Shown piece by piece: positions 41,806-51,663 of a DNA stretch of 64,000 bases (positions are counted from its first letter, which is position 1; the number at the start of each line of letters is the position of its first letter). The notes under the pieces were generated by a model. That model was not told the origin of the DNA and did not search any database. It saw nothing but the letters and a program-made list of their open reading frames with translations. Both the position numbers and the translations under genes were made by a program. The DNA lies in the NCBI GenBank assembly GCA_039704465.1, contig JASFAU010000019.1, positions 248,001 to 312,000 of the forward strand, read 5' to 3'. This DNA is from Plasmodiophora brassicae. Taxonomy: Eukaryota; Endomyxa; Phytomyxea; Plasmodiophorida; Plasmodiophoridae.

Positions 41806-44436
41806 TTATCGGTTGGCGGCCGAGGTGGGCGCCTCTGGTCCCAGGTCGGTCGCGAACGGCCTCAGCCCCATCTGCTTGGGCGCTGACGCCACCGGCACGA
41901 CGGGCGCCGACGCGTGATGCCGCTTCCGGGCGCCGTCGCCGATCTTCACCGTGAAATCGTGGACGACGCGACGGTCGACACTTGCATCGTCATCGTCATC
42001 GTTGCTGTCGTCCGACAACGACGACAGGTCGACGTCGGGCATGTTGCTGTCGTGCCCGGCGATCTTCTTTCGTCGCACGCGCTGGATGCGGTAGAAGCCG
42101 GACGACAGCGCCACCGTCGGCTGCGAGTTGGAGTGCTGCGTTCGCAGCGCCTTGCCCCTGGACGCGTTGTCCACGGCGGGCGACGGCACGCGCAGCATGC
42201 CCAGCTGGTTCCCGACCTGGACGATGCGCGTCGGCGACAACCTGCTCACGGTCGGGGACGGGCGACTGGCGATCGTCGGCGTCGCTGCGGCGGACGACGA
42301 CGACGACGGGCGCTGGGCAACAACGACGACGTCGGCGGCGTCGTCCCATGACGAATCCGACGACGCGTCCAGCGTCGCGTTGTCGTGGTCCGGCCGCATG
42401 GAACTCGTCTGCGAGGCGGGCCCGCCTTCGAGGCGCGCGACGATGCTCGCCAGGTAGTCGTGACGGACGGGGTCGCTCTCGGCCGTCTCCCTGGCGGCGG
42501 CCACGTGCCATTGCCCGCGTTGCACGACCGGCTGCGACGACGACGACGCGACGGGCGGGGAGAACTGCGATCGCCTCGTCGCCGGCGGCCGCCGATCGTC
42601 GTCTGACGAGGACGACGACGACGGCAGGGGTCGGGCGGCGACGGGAGGCGGTTGGCCGGTGCGCGCCGCCACCTTCCTGGCGCCCATCGGGTCGAACAGC
42701 TGTAGGCGCTGGACGAGCGGCGGCGGCCGGATCGACAGCGGCCGGGCGGCGACGACGCGCTGCTGCTGCTGGCGAAGAGCCTCCTGGATCGCGTCCCGCT
42801 GCCGGGCGACCCACTTCCCGGTCGGGCTCCTGCGCTTCCGGACCGGTTGCCCGACGACGACGACGCCGGCGCCGGCCGCGTCCACGCGCGGCGACGACGC
42901 CGAGCTGACCGACGAGATCGACAGCACGGACGAAGGCGACCGCTGGTCGGGCGCCGTCGCCGGCAACGACAGCCGCGGGCGCTGGTTCGACGCGGACGAC
43001 GGTCGCATCGTGGGGCGCGCGTCGCCGGCGTCCGACTCGACGGACGACGACGTCGACGAGATCGGGGCCGGCGGCGTGCGGCGGTCGTCGTCGGCAGCGA
43101 CCTCGTCAATGTCGTCCGTGCTCAGCGGCGTCGTGCTGCTGTGGGCGGCGGCCTGCTGGCGCAGGCGGTCGGCGTCGTCCCACCACGACGACGACGATGG
43201 CCGGGGCGGCTCCGGCGGCGGTTCGGCTGGCGGCGCGTCCGACACGCTGACGTGCGTCTGAAGACGACCGGTCACGACCGTGGCCGTCGGGGACGGCGAA
43301 CGATGCCCGACTGCAGGGCGTCATCAGCACGACGATCGCGACCTGGCGACGGACACGGCAGGCCGTACCTGTTCTGACTCGCGTGATGACGACGTCAGCG
43401 GGAGCAGACGGCGTGCTCGGCGGCGAGAAATCAGGCGGGCAGTCGTCGTCGTCGTCGTCGTCGTCGATCGGTGGCGGTGGTCGTCGTCGTCGCGGGGCGA
43501 CGTCGGCAGCTGGCGGCGGCACTGCGCGGGTCGTCACCTTCTTGAAGTGCTTCTCGCGCGTCTGGCTCGACCGGGACCATCGTTTCGGCGTGGCGTCGCC
43601 CAGGACGACCTGCCGGCCCTGTTCGATCAGCGACGGGCGGCGGTCGTCCGGCCGGCCGCGCCCGTCAAAGATCGCGGCACGATGCGTGATCAGGAACAGG
43701 ACGATCTGGTTGACGACCTTCAGGTCGTCGAGCAGCGTCGACGTTGAGTCCGGCCGCGGCCGGATCAACGTCGGGCCGAACACGTACGCCAGCGACGAGG
43801 GCGTCATCTTCGACAGGCGGCCGTGCGCGACGACCGCCTCCAGCAGGGCCATCAGCTCCGACAGGAACTCGTAATTCTCGGTCGGCATCGCCAGCAGCGC
43901 CGCCCGGAACGCGTCCGCGCTCGGCGACGTCCCTGTCAGAGGAAGGGGGAGCACCACCGTCAGCCATCGCGCGACGATACGCGCCGTCCTCCGCCCCCAT
44001 ACGCTGGATCTGTATCAGGGTCGACGGGCACGAGATGACGGCGGCGGGAAGCTCCTGCAGGACGCGCTTCAGCGCGCCGGCGACGACGTGCACGTCGAAC
44101 CTGCCAAGGTCGACGCCTGCGTGCCCACACCGTCTCAGCGGACACGCGACGGGGGTCGGAACCCGTTCGCGAACGTACCGCGACCCGCCTGCACGCCATC
44201 AACGACCTTGGCGACGAGGTCCCGCGGGGCACTGCTCTGGAAGATGCCCTCCGTCCTGCTGGCGGCGTCGGTGCCCGCCAGGTGCCGCAGCAGGCGTGAC
44301 GCGCCGGCGAACGTGCCCGCCTGTCGGCGCGCGTTCAGCCACCCAGCCGCGAACGAACACAGTGGGGCGCGCCTCCCGCGTTTACCGATGGGTGAAGAGC
44401 GCCGACGCCCGCCGCCGGCGCTGGCATCGTGTGCAT
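41806..44436 (-). CDS. RhoGAP-domain protein lacking the arginine finger
   Basis: 791 aa from five exons, read downward: 44436-44386, 44320-44179, 44116-44003, 43932-43369, 43310-41806; in frame. The RhoGAP domain occupies residues about 18-190: SRTEGIFQSSAPRDLVAKV, DVHVVAGALKRVLQELP, NYEFLSELMALLEAVV and KMTPSSLAYVFGPTLIRP. In active RhoGAPs the residue after GIF/GIY is the catalytic arginine; here it is Gln45. The remaining 600 residues are disordered: Ser, Asp, Pro and Arg rich, poly-Asp and poly-Ser runs, and basic patches (RVRRKK, GARKRHH). The N-terminus before the domain is only 17 residues. The protein may bind Rho GTPases without stimulating hydrolysis, unless a distal arginine substitutes. 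Confidence 0.85.
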
Positions 44437-44501
44437 GGGAGATCGCCTGCCCCAACCGGCAGCAGTAAATATCTCGTGGTGGTTATATCGCAGGGGCCCG
44501 T

Positions 44502-45036
44502 TTAGTTGCCGCCCGCGGTCGGTTTCCGCTGGTCGTCCAGGTACTGGCGCAGGTCGGCGATCAGCTTCGCCTCCTTGCGCTTGCTCTCCTCGGCGTTGAC
44601 CAGGGCCATGGCGCGCTTCGCCTCGGCGCTGTACACCTGGGCCTCCTTGCGCATGCGCACCTCGTTCATGCGATGGTGCCGCGACCCGCTCATGACGTAG
44701 CCGAGCGTCTCGTACCGCTCGATCTCGGTCGACGTCAGGCCGACCTCACCGCGCCGCGGTATGCGCTGCCCGGCCTGCACGTAGCTGGCGATCGCCGACC
44801 CTTCGCCGGGCAGCAACGCGCCGCCGTACTCGCGCTCCGACATGGTGCCCGACAATTTCGGCGCCGGCGCCGGCCCGAACTCGTCGGCGTTGCCAGCGTC
44901 CGGCGGCGCCCTCGTCGTCCCCGCCTCCTCCTTCTTCGCCTTCCTCCTCAGGCGCCTGGCCTCCTTCTTGAGGCGTTTCGCTTCGCGACGCGCCGCTTTC
45001 CGCGCCCGCCGCGCATCACGACTGCGATCCGACCGC

Positions 45037-45067
<31 letters not shown>

Positions 45068-45378
45068 GGGATGCGGAACGGCGGCGGTGGCGTTTCGGCG
45101 ATCGGCGTGGGGTCGGGGGCGGCGGCGGCGACGGCGATCGCTCCCAGATATCGAGCGGGTGCAGCTTGACAGCGGCGCGCTCCCGCGCCCGACTGCGACA
45201 TGGGGCGGTCAGCGCACGGGAACAGCGGCAGCAAGCGCGCGCGATGCGCACACACACACCTCTCGAGGAACGACGCGGGTGCGGGCGCCGACGGGCGCTC
45301 CCGCCCGTCGTCCCGGCCATCGTCCGGCACCCAGCGGATGGCGTGCGGCGATCGCGATCGCGAACGACGCCGCGACAT
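44502..45378 (-). CDS. NKAP: NKAP family nuclear protein
   Basis: 269 aa from two exons (45378-45260 and 45192-44502), in frame. It begins with an RS-rich stretch (MSRRRSRSRSPHAIRW), then PLDIWERSPSPPPP, a poly-Ser and Arg/Lys-rich middle, and the conserved C-terminal domain MSEREYGGALLPGEGSAIAS, PRRGEVGLTSTEIERYE, GYVMSGSRHHRMNEVRMRKE and QVYSAEAKRAMALVNAEE. NKAP associates with spliceosomes and transcriptional repressors in the nucleus. It is shorter than the human protein (about 415 aa), mostly in the RS region. Its start faces the GLG1-like gene across 196 bp. Confidence 0.92.
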
Positions 45379-45574
45379 ATTTTTAGTGCGGCCACGGACT
45401 TGGCCCGACCCGACCCGCGCAATGCGACGTCCTATTAATGCACACACAAAGGGGGGGTCCCTGGCCGCGGCTCGGAAATCGGGTGAACCCGGGCCGCGTA
45501 TGGCTCGGACGCTCGTTGGAACAGGTGCGTAGGTCGTGCGCGCTTCATTTCGAGTAACCTGCGCCTGGGCCAAT
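45379..45574. promoter_or_regulatory. Shared intergenic promoter of NKAP and GLG1-like genes
   Basis: The 196 bp between two divergent start codons must contain both transcription start regions. No clear core motif apart from a short T/A-rich patch (ATATTTTTAG) 5' of the NKAP start. Confidence 0.5.
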
Positions 45575-46950
45575 ATGCGAACGGCTGTCCTCGTGCTGCT
45601 GCTGCTGCTGGTGGTGCTCGGCGTTGTCGCGGACGCGCTCGCCGATGACGGGGGGAGCGGCGATTTTATGAAGATGCACGCGGCATGCCGGCACGACCGG
45701 GACCGGTTGTGCGGGCACGTCCACCGCCTGGTCCCCGTGCTCGACTGCATCCATGACCACGAGGACGAGCTGGAACCCGCCTGCCGCGCCTCGGTCAAGG
45801 CGTGCCCCGCCTACCGGTGCAGCCGCGACGCCATGCGCCTCTGCCCGGACGTCAAGAAGCACGACCAGGTCCTGTCGTGCATGTGGCTCAACCGCAAGGT
45901 AGGACGGGGACGACCCTAGGTCGACGATTGGCAAGGCGCGCGCCCCACTGATCACACGTACGTGGTGCACAAAGGCCAGCACGCTGTCGGGTGAGTGCAC
46001 CGGCTCCCGGTACCAGCGGACGAACTTCGACGACGCGCGCCACGTGTGCCACCGGGACCGCCTGGACTTGTGCGGCGCCGAAACGGGCCTGCCGGCCATC
46101 ATGTCGTGCCTGTTCGAGAAGCGCGACCAGGTGAGCGACGCATGCGGCGCCGCCGTTCGGAAGTGCCCGGCGTTCCCCTGTGCGCAGGACGCGTCCAAGT
46201 TCTGCCCGCACGTCGACAACGAGCACGACTTCATGAAGTGCATCTACGAGCACAGGGCGGAACTGTCGTCCTCGTCGTGCACCCTGGTCTGCCCGTTGCC
46301 ACGTTACCGGTCGCCGACGCGCTGACTCGTGGCCCAGGGCCAAGCTGGCGACGAACACGGCGCCGGCTGCCACTCGGCCTGCAAGGCGGACGCCAAGCGC
46401 TTCTGCCAGGACAGCAAGGGCGTCGCGCAGACCATGTCGTGCCTGGTGCACCACGAGGCGAAGCTGTCCGACAAGTGCAAGGCGGTCGTCGACAAGTGCC
46501 CTGCGTTCCACTGTGCGGACGACGTCCTGAAATTCTGCCCGGTCCCAACGCGTGTCGTCGACAAACGTCACGTCCGCTCGCTGACGTGACGTTGGGTTGC
46601 AGGACGCGACGACGAAGCGCGCGTTCGTGGCCTGCCTGTGGAAGCACCGCAAGGAACTGTCGCCCCAGTGCATGGACCAACCGGACGACGTGTTCGAACA
46701 TGCTGATGATGACCGGCGGCATGGCGTGCGCCGCCTGGGCGTTCGCAGCGCCAACGGCGACGTTGGCCGGGAGATCGAGGACGAGATTGGGAAAGCGTCG
46801 CGGACGACGCTGTTCGTCGGCGGGGCCATCATGGGCGGCGTTGTCAGCGGCCTCGCAATCTGGGCAGTGTCGTCGTTCCTGGGCGCGCGCAAACGACGCC
46901 GCGAGGCCCAGCTGGCCGTCTCCGACCCGGCCCATTACCAGCGTATCTAG
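45575..46950 (+). CDS. GLG1-like cysteine-rich repeat membrane protein
   Basis: 395 aa from four exons (45575-45898, 45975-46286, 46338-46541, 46603-46950), in frame. It starts with a signal peptide (MRTAVLVLLLLLVVLGVVAD). Cys-rich GLG1-type repeats follow with regular spacing: HAACRHDRDRLCG, SCMWLNRK; HVCHRDRLDLCG, SCLFEKRD, KCPAFPCAQDASKFC; SACKADAKRFC, SCLVHHE, KCPAFHCADDVLKFC. Near the C-terminus is one transmembrane span (TLFVGGAIMGGVVSGLAIW) and a short basic cytosolic tail (RKRRREAQ). GLG1 (MG-160/ESL-1) is a Golgi protein that binds growth factors and selectin; this version has only a few repeats against sixteen in animals. A type I membrane protein of the secretory pathway is the safe prediction. 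The ATG at 45575 is chosen because the open frame upstream begins only at GTG. Confidence 0.85.
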
Positions 46951-47133
46951 GCGGACGCTGAGCGATAATTCGTTAAACGCTGTTGTTGTTTGTCTACGCC
47001 GTCTTTGCGACGCCTTGCTAGAGCGTCAACGTTGTTGCTCGTCCGTACCGTCGTGGTATATATACTTTATCGTCGTCGCCGTCGTCGGATGATGGTGAAG
47101 ATCCTGCCTACGCGTTGCCCGTGTCCATGACTG
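46951..47133. other. Convergent 3' spacer
   Basis: Lies between the stop codons of the GLG1-like and PH-domain genes. Contains an A/T patch (GTATATATACTTTATCG, about 47055-47070) that could act in 3'-end formation. Confidence 0.4.
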
Positions 47134-47769
47134 CTATTCGCCATACGCGTCGACGTCATCCTGCCACTGGTTCGTGCGCGCCATGACAATATCGCGACCT
47201 GTGCGCCCGAACCCGTTAGACGACGCGCAACGCACCGACCGGGTCGTGTACCGATGGCGCGGATCCAGGCTGTGGGTAACACTGGTCAGGTCCCCCCATC
47301 CCATGACGACGACAGGCGCGCACGTGCCAACGTCGTACCTTCTTTGTCGTTCGCCGACGGGGCGCACAACGAGAACCCGTACTCATTGGAGTAGACGTCG
47401 AACGAGTGCGGCCGCCGCGTGACGTCCTCCGAGCTCTGACAATGCGTTAGCGGTCATCACCCAGCGGCGCGCGGCCGGCCGACGCCCCCACCTTGACGGA
47501 CGAGAACACGCTCAGGTCGATGACCTCGGTCGGGTTCGCATACTCCTTCTCGTTCCGGAACGTGTACAACTTGGAGTTCTCCAGGACGACCCACCGTTTC
47601 TTCCAGACGCGCAGGATCCGACCTGTGTGTGTGTGCGTGCGTGCGACGACGACGCGTCAGCGCGCGTCCAACCGGGATCGACCAGCACAGCACACCGACT
47701 CTGCTTCTCCAGCCAGCCCTCCTTCGTCGGGTTCCTGATCACGGGCGCGGCCGTCGACCCACCCAGCAT
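47134..47769 (-). CDS. Small PH-domain protein
   Basis: 126 aa from five exons, read downward: 47769-47700, 47622-47492, 47435-47339, 47269-47252, 47198-47134; in frame. Almost the whole protein is one pleckstrin homology domain: KEGWLEKQSRILRVWKKRWV, LENSKLYTFRNEKEY, PHSFDVYSNEYGFSLCAPS and KEAWIRAIGRDIV with the invariant tryptophan in the last helix. PH domains bind phosphoinositides or proteins at membranes. The basic loop RILRVWKKRW is compatible with lipid binding. The fourth exon is only 18 nt; an acceptor 12 nt further upstream would keep frame but insert four residues before the Trp helix. Confidence 0.85.
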
Positions 47770-47954
47770 CGCCCGCGCTGCCCCCCTCCGGTCTTGTCGA
47801 TTGGGCACCGGCGCGTTCGCGATATCCGCTGTGCACCGCGGCGGGCGCCGGGCGGCCATTTCCGGACGCCACCCGCCCCGCCTGAACGCCCAGACGCGTA
47901 CTACGTTAGCACACCCAGTACAGGTGGCGTGCGGCCGCTGTGTGTTCGTGTTAG

Positions 47955-49524
47955 TTACTGGACCGGGGGCGGGTCGGCGTCGGCGGGGTCGTGCAGGCGC
48001 GTCTCGCCCGGGCTGACGACGACCGACAGGCGGCGCAGGCGCTGGACGATGTCGGTGACGACGACGCTGGCGCGCCAGTGCCCGACGATGGCGCCGCCGC
48101 GGCGGAAGTGCAGGGCCAGCGTCGTGCACGTGACGAGCGTTCCGAGCGTGACGGCGCCCGCGGCGATCTGGAACGTGGGCGCGCGCCGCGTCGCCCCCAG
48201 CAGGGTCAGGGCGCCGAGCAGGAGCACCTGGCAGGCGATGCCCAGGACGACCCGGTTGCGCAGGCGCGCCTGCGCCCGTTCCCGCTCGGCCATGGGCCTG
48301 GGGCGTGCACAACGGTCGTCAGAGGGGGGAGGCGCGCGTACAACGCAGCGGTCGGGTCTTACACGGCGCCGCCCCGGTGCTGAAGGCGCCACAGCATCTC
48401 GCAGGCGTTCGCGACGACGGCCGCCGTTGTCACCGCCTGGGCGCCCTGCATGACGCCGATCCGGGCGCGGGACGGCGTCGCGCACGACGCGTACGTGACG
48501 GCGCAGGCGACGGCGGCGGTCCCGTCGGCGATCGCGTAGGCCACCGCGGCGAACAGCATCAGGCCCTGCAGGGACGCCTCGGCGGGCGCCGGCAGCCACG
48601 AGCCCCAGGTCATGGCGCGGCGCCAGCTGACCGCCATGACGACCAGCGCCAGGTCCAGCAGCGACAGCGGGGCGAACAGCAGCACGCCGGACGCCTCGGC
48701 GGGCACCCACTGCCACAACAGCGAACGTTCATCGATCGCCGGCTGACGAGCGACCTGCACGACGAACGGACCGTGCCATTCGCCGCGTACGTGTTGGCGC
48801 TGTGGACGCCCTGCAGGACGCTCGACAGCGTGACGCAGGCCAGGACGACCTGGGCGGAGAGCGGCGCTGACCCGCGCTTCTTGGCGCCGCGCAGGACGCC
48901 GTTCAGCTTCACGCCGCAGAGCGCGACGTTGAACGCGCTCCAGCACACGGCCAGCATGCCGAACAGCGTCATCGGCCGCGACGCCGCCACGTCGTGCCAG
49001 GCTGTGGACCGGGTCCCCGTCCACGTCACGACGCCGCCGTCCTTCGTCGCCAGCTGCAGCCAGACGCGGCGAGTGACCTCGACGACGGGGACACTGGCGA
49101 CGACAGCGTGCGGCGGCGGGACGATCTCCCAGTACTGGTCCAGCAGCCGCCCCGGAACGTCAAGGTCGACGCCAGTGTCGGCCACAATGATGCCCAGGCA
49201 CCCTGTCCAGTGCGTTGCGGTCTGAGGCTGCGGTCGACGTCCGCCAACGGCCATCGCCCTACCGAGCTCGCTGCACGTCGCCACATGCGACGACAGCGAC
49301 GCTCCGCCCAGATTCGGGATCAGGAGCACCTCGTTCGCAGTCGGAACGCGCCCAACGGCCACGCTCGTATTGCCGGCCCGCCATCGCCCGCACGCGACGT
49401 TGCGCAGCGTGGCGCACATCACGTCCCCGTCGCCGCCGCCACCAGCAACGAAGCAGCCGTGCGCCACCTGGTAACCCGCCGCCATCGCCCATGCCGCCAC
49501 GGCGCAGCACGCCACCCCCTTCAT
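47955..49524 (-). CDS. Multipass membrane protein with signal peptide, family of two in this window
   Basis: 480 aa from three exons (49524-48772, 48709-48363, 48297-47955), in frame. It starts with a signal peptide (MKGVACCAVAAWAMAAGYQV), followed by about 140 residues of predicted lumenal or extracellular domain. About six or seven hydrophobic spans follow, the first near MTLFGMLAVCWSAFNVALCG, then AQVVLACVTLSSVLQGVH, GVLLFAPLSLLDLALVVMAV, LMLFAAVAYAIADGTAAVA and VVLGIACQVLLLGALTLLG. Its layout and several blocks (SAPLSAQ..., VLQ) match the 473-aa protein at 56432-57853, so the two are probably paralogues. No known receptor family is recognised; a 7TM-like topology is possible. Function unknown. 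Confidence 0.75.
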
Positions 49525-49616
49525 CGGCACACGTTCGTTCGCGGGTCGAACCGGGGATGCTGGGTGGGTGGGTGGGTGTGTACCCACTGGCGATCCCCCG
49601 CGCCCGGCTAATGTAA

Positions 49617-49717
49617 CACGCTCCCGGTGTGCAGTTCTGCGCCGGGCAGACTGTGCGGAAGAAACCGCGTAACAGGTCCCCAGTCGGCCCGGCGCAGAAC
49701 TGCACACCGGGAGCGTG
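49617..49717. repeat. Perfect 31-bp inverted repeat in a divergent promoter
   Basis: Arms 49617-49647 and 49687-49717 are exact reverse complements (landmark GTGTGCAGTTCTGCGCCGGG), separated by 39 nt. It lies in the 305-bp spacer between the divergent starts of the 480-aa membrane protein (49524, minus) and the PPR protein (49830, plus). Just beyond it, towards the membrane gene, is a TGGG repeat (49561-49578). Confidence 0.95.
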
Positions 49718-49829
49718 CGCCGGCCAAGTGCCGACGAATGTGCAGTGCCGGGCCCGACCGCGTCATTTTTGTTTTTGGCGGGACGACGCCGTATTTGCAG
49801 CGCTGACTGGGGCGGGCGGGCGGGGTCCG

Positions 49830-50588
49830 ATGGAGGTGTTCGTGCAGCGCCAGTGGGTGGCCGGCGTGCGCCGGGCCGCGCCGACGATGCCGGACCACGT
49901 CCTGTTCGAGCAGGCGTGCCGGGTGCGCGAGTTCGCGCCGGCGCCGACGCTGTCGACGCTGCGCCTGCTGGGCGACGTGCTGTTCGGGCGCGGCCCCGAG
50001 CACCTGCTGCGATGGTCGGTGCATAACCGCGACCTGAAGGCCGGGCGGCACGTCGACCTCGTCCGGCACCAGCTGCGCCTGCTGGCCGACGCGGGCGACT
50101 CGGGCGCCTGCCGGCGGGTCATCGCGTTCGCCGGCGACCCCGTCCTGGAGCGCTGCCACGCCCACGAACTGCTTCGGTGCCTGTCCGGGCAGAGGGACCC
50201 GGGCGTCTGTCGCGAATGGTTCGACGAGATGGTCCGGCGCGGCGTCCGGACGAACGCGACCACGTACGCGCACCTGATCCGCGCGTTCCGCGACGACGTC
50301 GACACGTGCCGCGCGTTCTTCGCCGAGGCGCTGAAGGACCGGCGGCATCCCCGCGTCCGCCAGGCGTACAACGCCCTGCTCCGGGTCCTGGTCGGCAGGC
50401 AGGACCTGCAGGCCGCCGAGGACCTGTACGCCGACATGAACGCCCGGGGCATCCCCGCCGATGTCGACGGCCTCGACATCATCATGCGGGCGCTCGCCGT
50501 TACCGGCCGCACGCTGCTGGCCACCCAGCTCTGGGAGCGACGCAAGGCGCTCGCCGACGCTAACCGTAAACGAGCGGCACTGTCATAA
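49830..50588 (+). CDS. Pentatricopeptide-repeat (PPR) protein
   Basis: 252 aa, single exon. The second half contains PPR units: CREWFDEMVRRGVRTNATTY, AHLIRAFRDDVDTCRAFFAE, QAYNALLRVLVGRQDLQAAE, DLYADMNARGIPADVDGLD, IIMRALAVTGRTLLATQLWE. The first half (VHNRDLKAGRHVDLVRHQLR...) is likely a set of degenerate repeats. PPR proteins bind single-stranded RNA in mitochondria or plastids; the basic, Arg-rich N-terminus could be a mitochondrial targeting sequence. The start at 49830 is the first ATG in the frame after the inverted repeat region. It ends 91 bp from the convergent UBE2S gene. Confidence 0.85.
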   Translation: MEVFVQRQWVAGVRRAAPTMPDHVLFEQACRVREFAPAPTLSTLRLLGDVLFGRGPEHLLRWSVHNRDLKAGRHVDLVRHQLRLLADAGDSGACRRVIAFAGDPVLERCHAHELLRCLSGQRDPGVCREWFDEMVRRGVRTNATTYAHLIRAFRDDVDTCRAFFAEALKDRRHPRVRQAYNALLRVLVGRQDLQAAEDLYADMNARGIPADVDGLDIIMRALAVTGRTLLATQLWERRKALADANRKRAALS

Positions 50589-50679
50589 GCGGCCCCCACA
50601 CGAGGCAAACGCTGCTGCTCCCCCGCACCCGCTTTATACGCTCCAGTCGTCTGCTGATGGCGGCCCCCGTCCACGCCCG

Positions 50680-51428
50680 TCAGAGGCGTTTGATGCTGCG
50701 CTTCTGCTTGCGGATCGCCTTGCTGGCGCCGGTGCCGCCGCCCGGCTGGAGCGCGGCCGTGCAGGATTCGGCGGGCATGGCGTAGATCTTGGTGAACAGC
50801 ATCGCCCGCGACGCGTACCCGTCGTAGTTCTCCAGAAGCATCTTGCCGGCCTCCTCGTTCAGCGCCGATTCCGCCTGCCAACGGTACAACACACGGGTCA
50901 GCGGGCGCGCCGGTCTGGGGACGTGCGCGCGTGGGGAGAGCCTGACGTTCGGGCAGATCAGCAGGCACCGGATGACGGACAACGTGTGCCGGATGCCCTG
51001 TGTCGGTTGCCAGTCGCGTTTCAACGCGTTGACGCAGATCAGGCCTTCGCCGTTCACGTTCGGGTGGAAGATCTTGGTGACGAACACGGCTGGGGGCGCG
51101 CGCATCAGAGGACACGGGGCGGAGACGCGCGCGTGCACCGGTATACCTTTCGGCGGGTTCGCCGGGTAGTCGCTGCCGAGGATCAGCTTGCACTTGAAGA
51201 CGCCGCGATGGTACGGCGTCTCCTCCGGCCCCCGGATGTCGGCATGGATCGTCGACACGTTATCGTCGGGCATGGTGACCGCGATCCCGTCGGGGGCGTC
51301 CCGGGCCAGGCCGCGCAGCTCCTTCAGGAGCTGGGCGATGACCGCCGGCGGCAGGTTCTCGTTGGCCTGCGCGGGGGCGGCGCCGTCAGACCACCGCGGG
51401 ATCCTTCATCATCGCCCCTACATACCAT
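50680..51428 (-). CDS. UBE2S: Ubiquitin-conjugating enzyme E2 S-like
   Basis: 186 aa from four exons, read downward: 51428-51426 (the start codon only), 51366-51147, 51089-50947, 50874-50680; in frame. The first intron directly follows the ATG (donor GTATGT). The UBC fold has IRGPEETPYHRGVFKCKLIL, DYPANPPKA, TKIFHPNVNGEGLICVNALK with catalytic Cys, RDWQPTQGIRHTLSVIRCLL and ESALNEEAGKMLLENYDGYA, all typical of UBE2S. UBE2S extends K11-linked ubiquitin chains on substrates of the anaphase-promoting complex. The C-terminal tail is basic and ends SIKRL, comparable to the Leu-Arg-Arg-Leu end by which the human enzyme docks on APC/C. A start at 51412 with a 45-nt intron (51367-51411) is less likely. 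Confidence 0.9.
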
Positions 51429-51663
51429 GCGTCGTCGGCGCCGTCACCAACTGCGTTAATGGGTCGAGGACGATCGCGATCCCTAATGGCGTTATTGTGG
51501 GACGAGCGGGGCGGGGAAGGGTGACAGGCACGTCTTGTCCAATGATCCGTCGAGGAAACCCTCCTCGGACTGACTGACGCAGTCCCCGAGCGACGCGCGC
51601 GCGCGCCCCGCGGCCTTCAGGCGACGCGTCCAGCGGATTGGAACAGCCCCGCATGGTTTATGT

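Noticed and set aside
41996..43109. Long Arg/Ala/Pro-rich frames on both strands
   Set aside because: Shadows of the GC-rich disordered tail of the RhoGAP protein; composition is that of shifted GAC/GTC codons.
49763..51193. 476-codon minus-strand frame
   Set aside because: Antisense to the PPR gene and overlapping UBE2S exons in the wrong frame; no domain.
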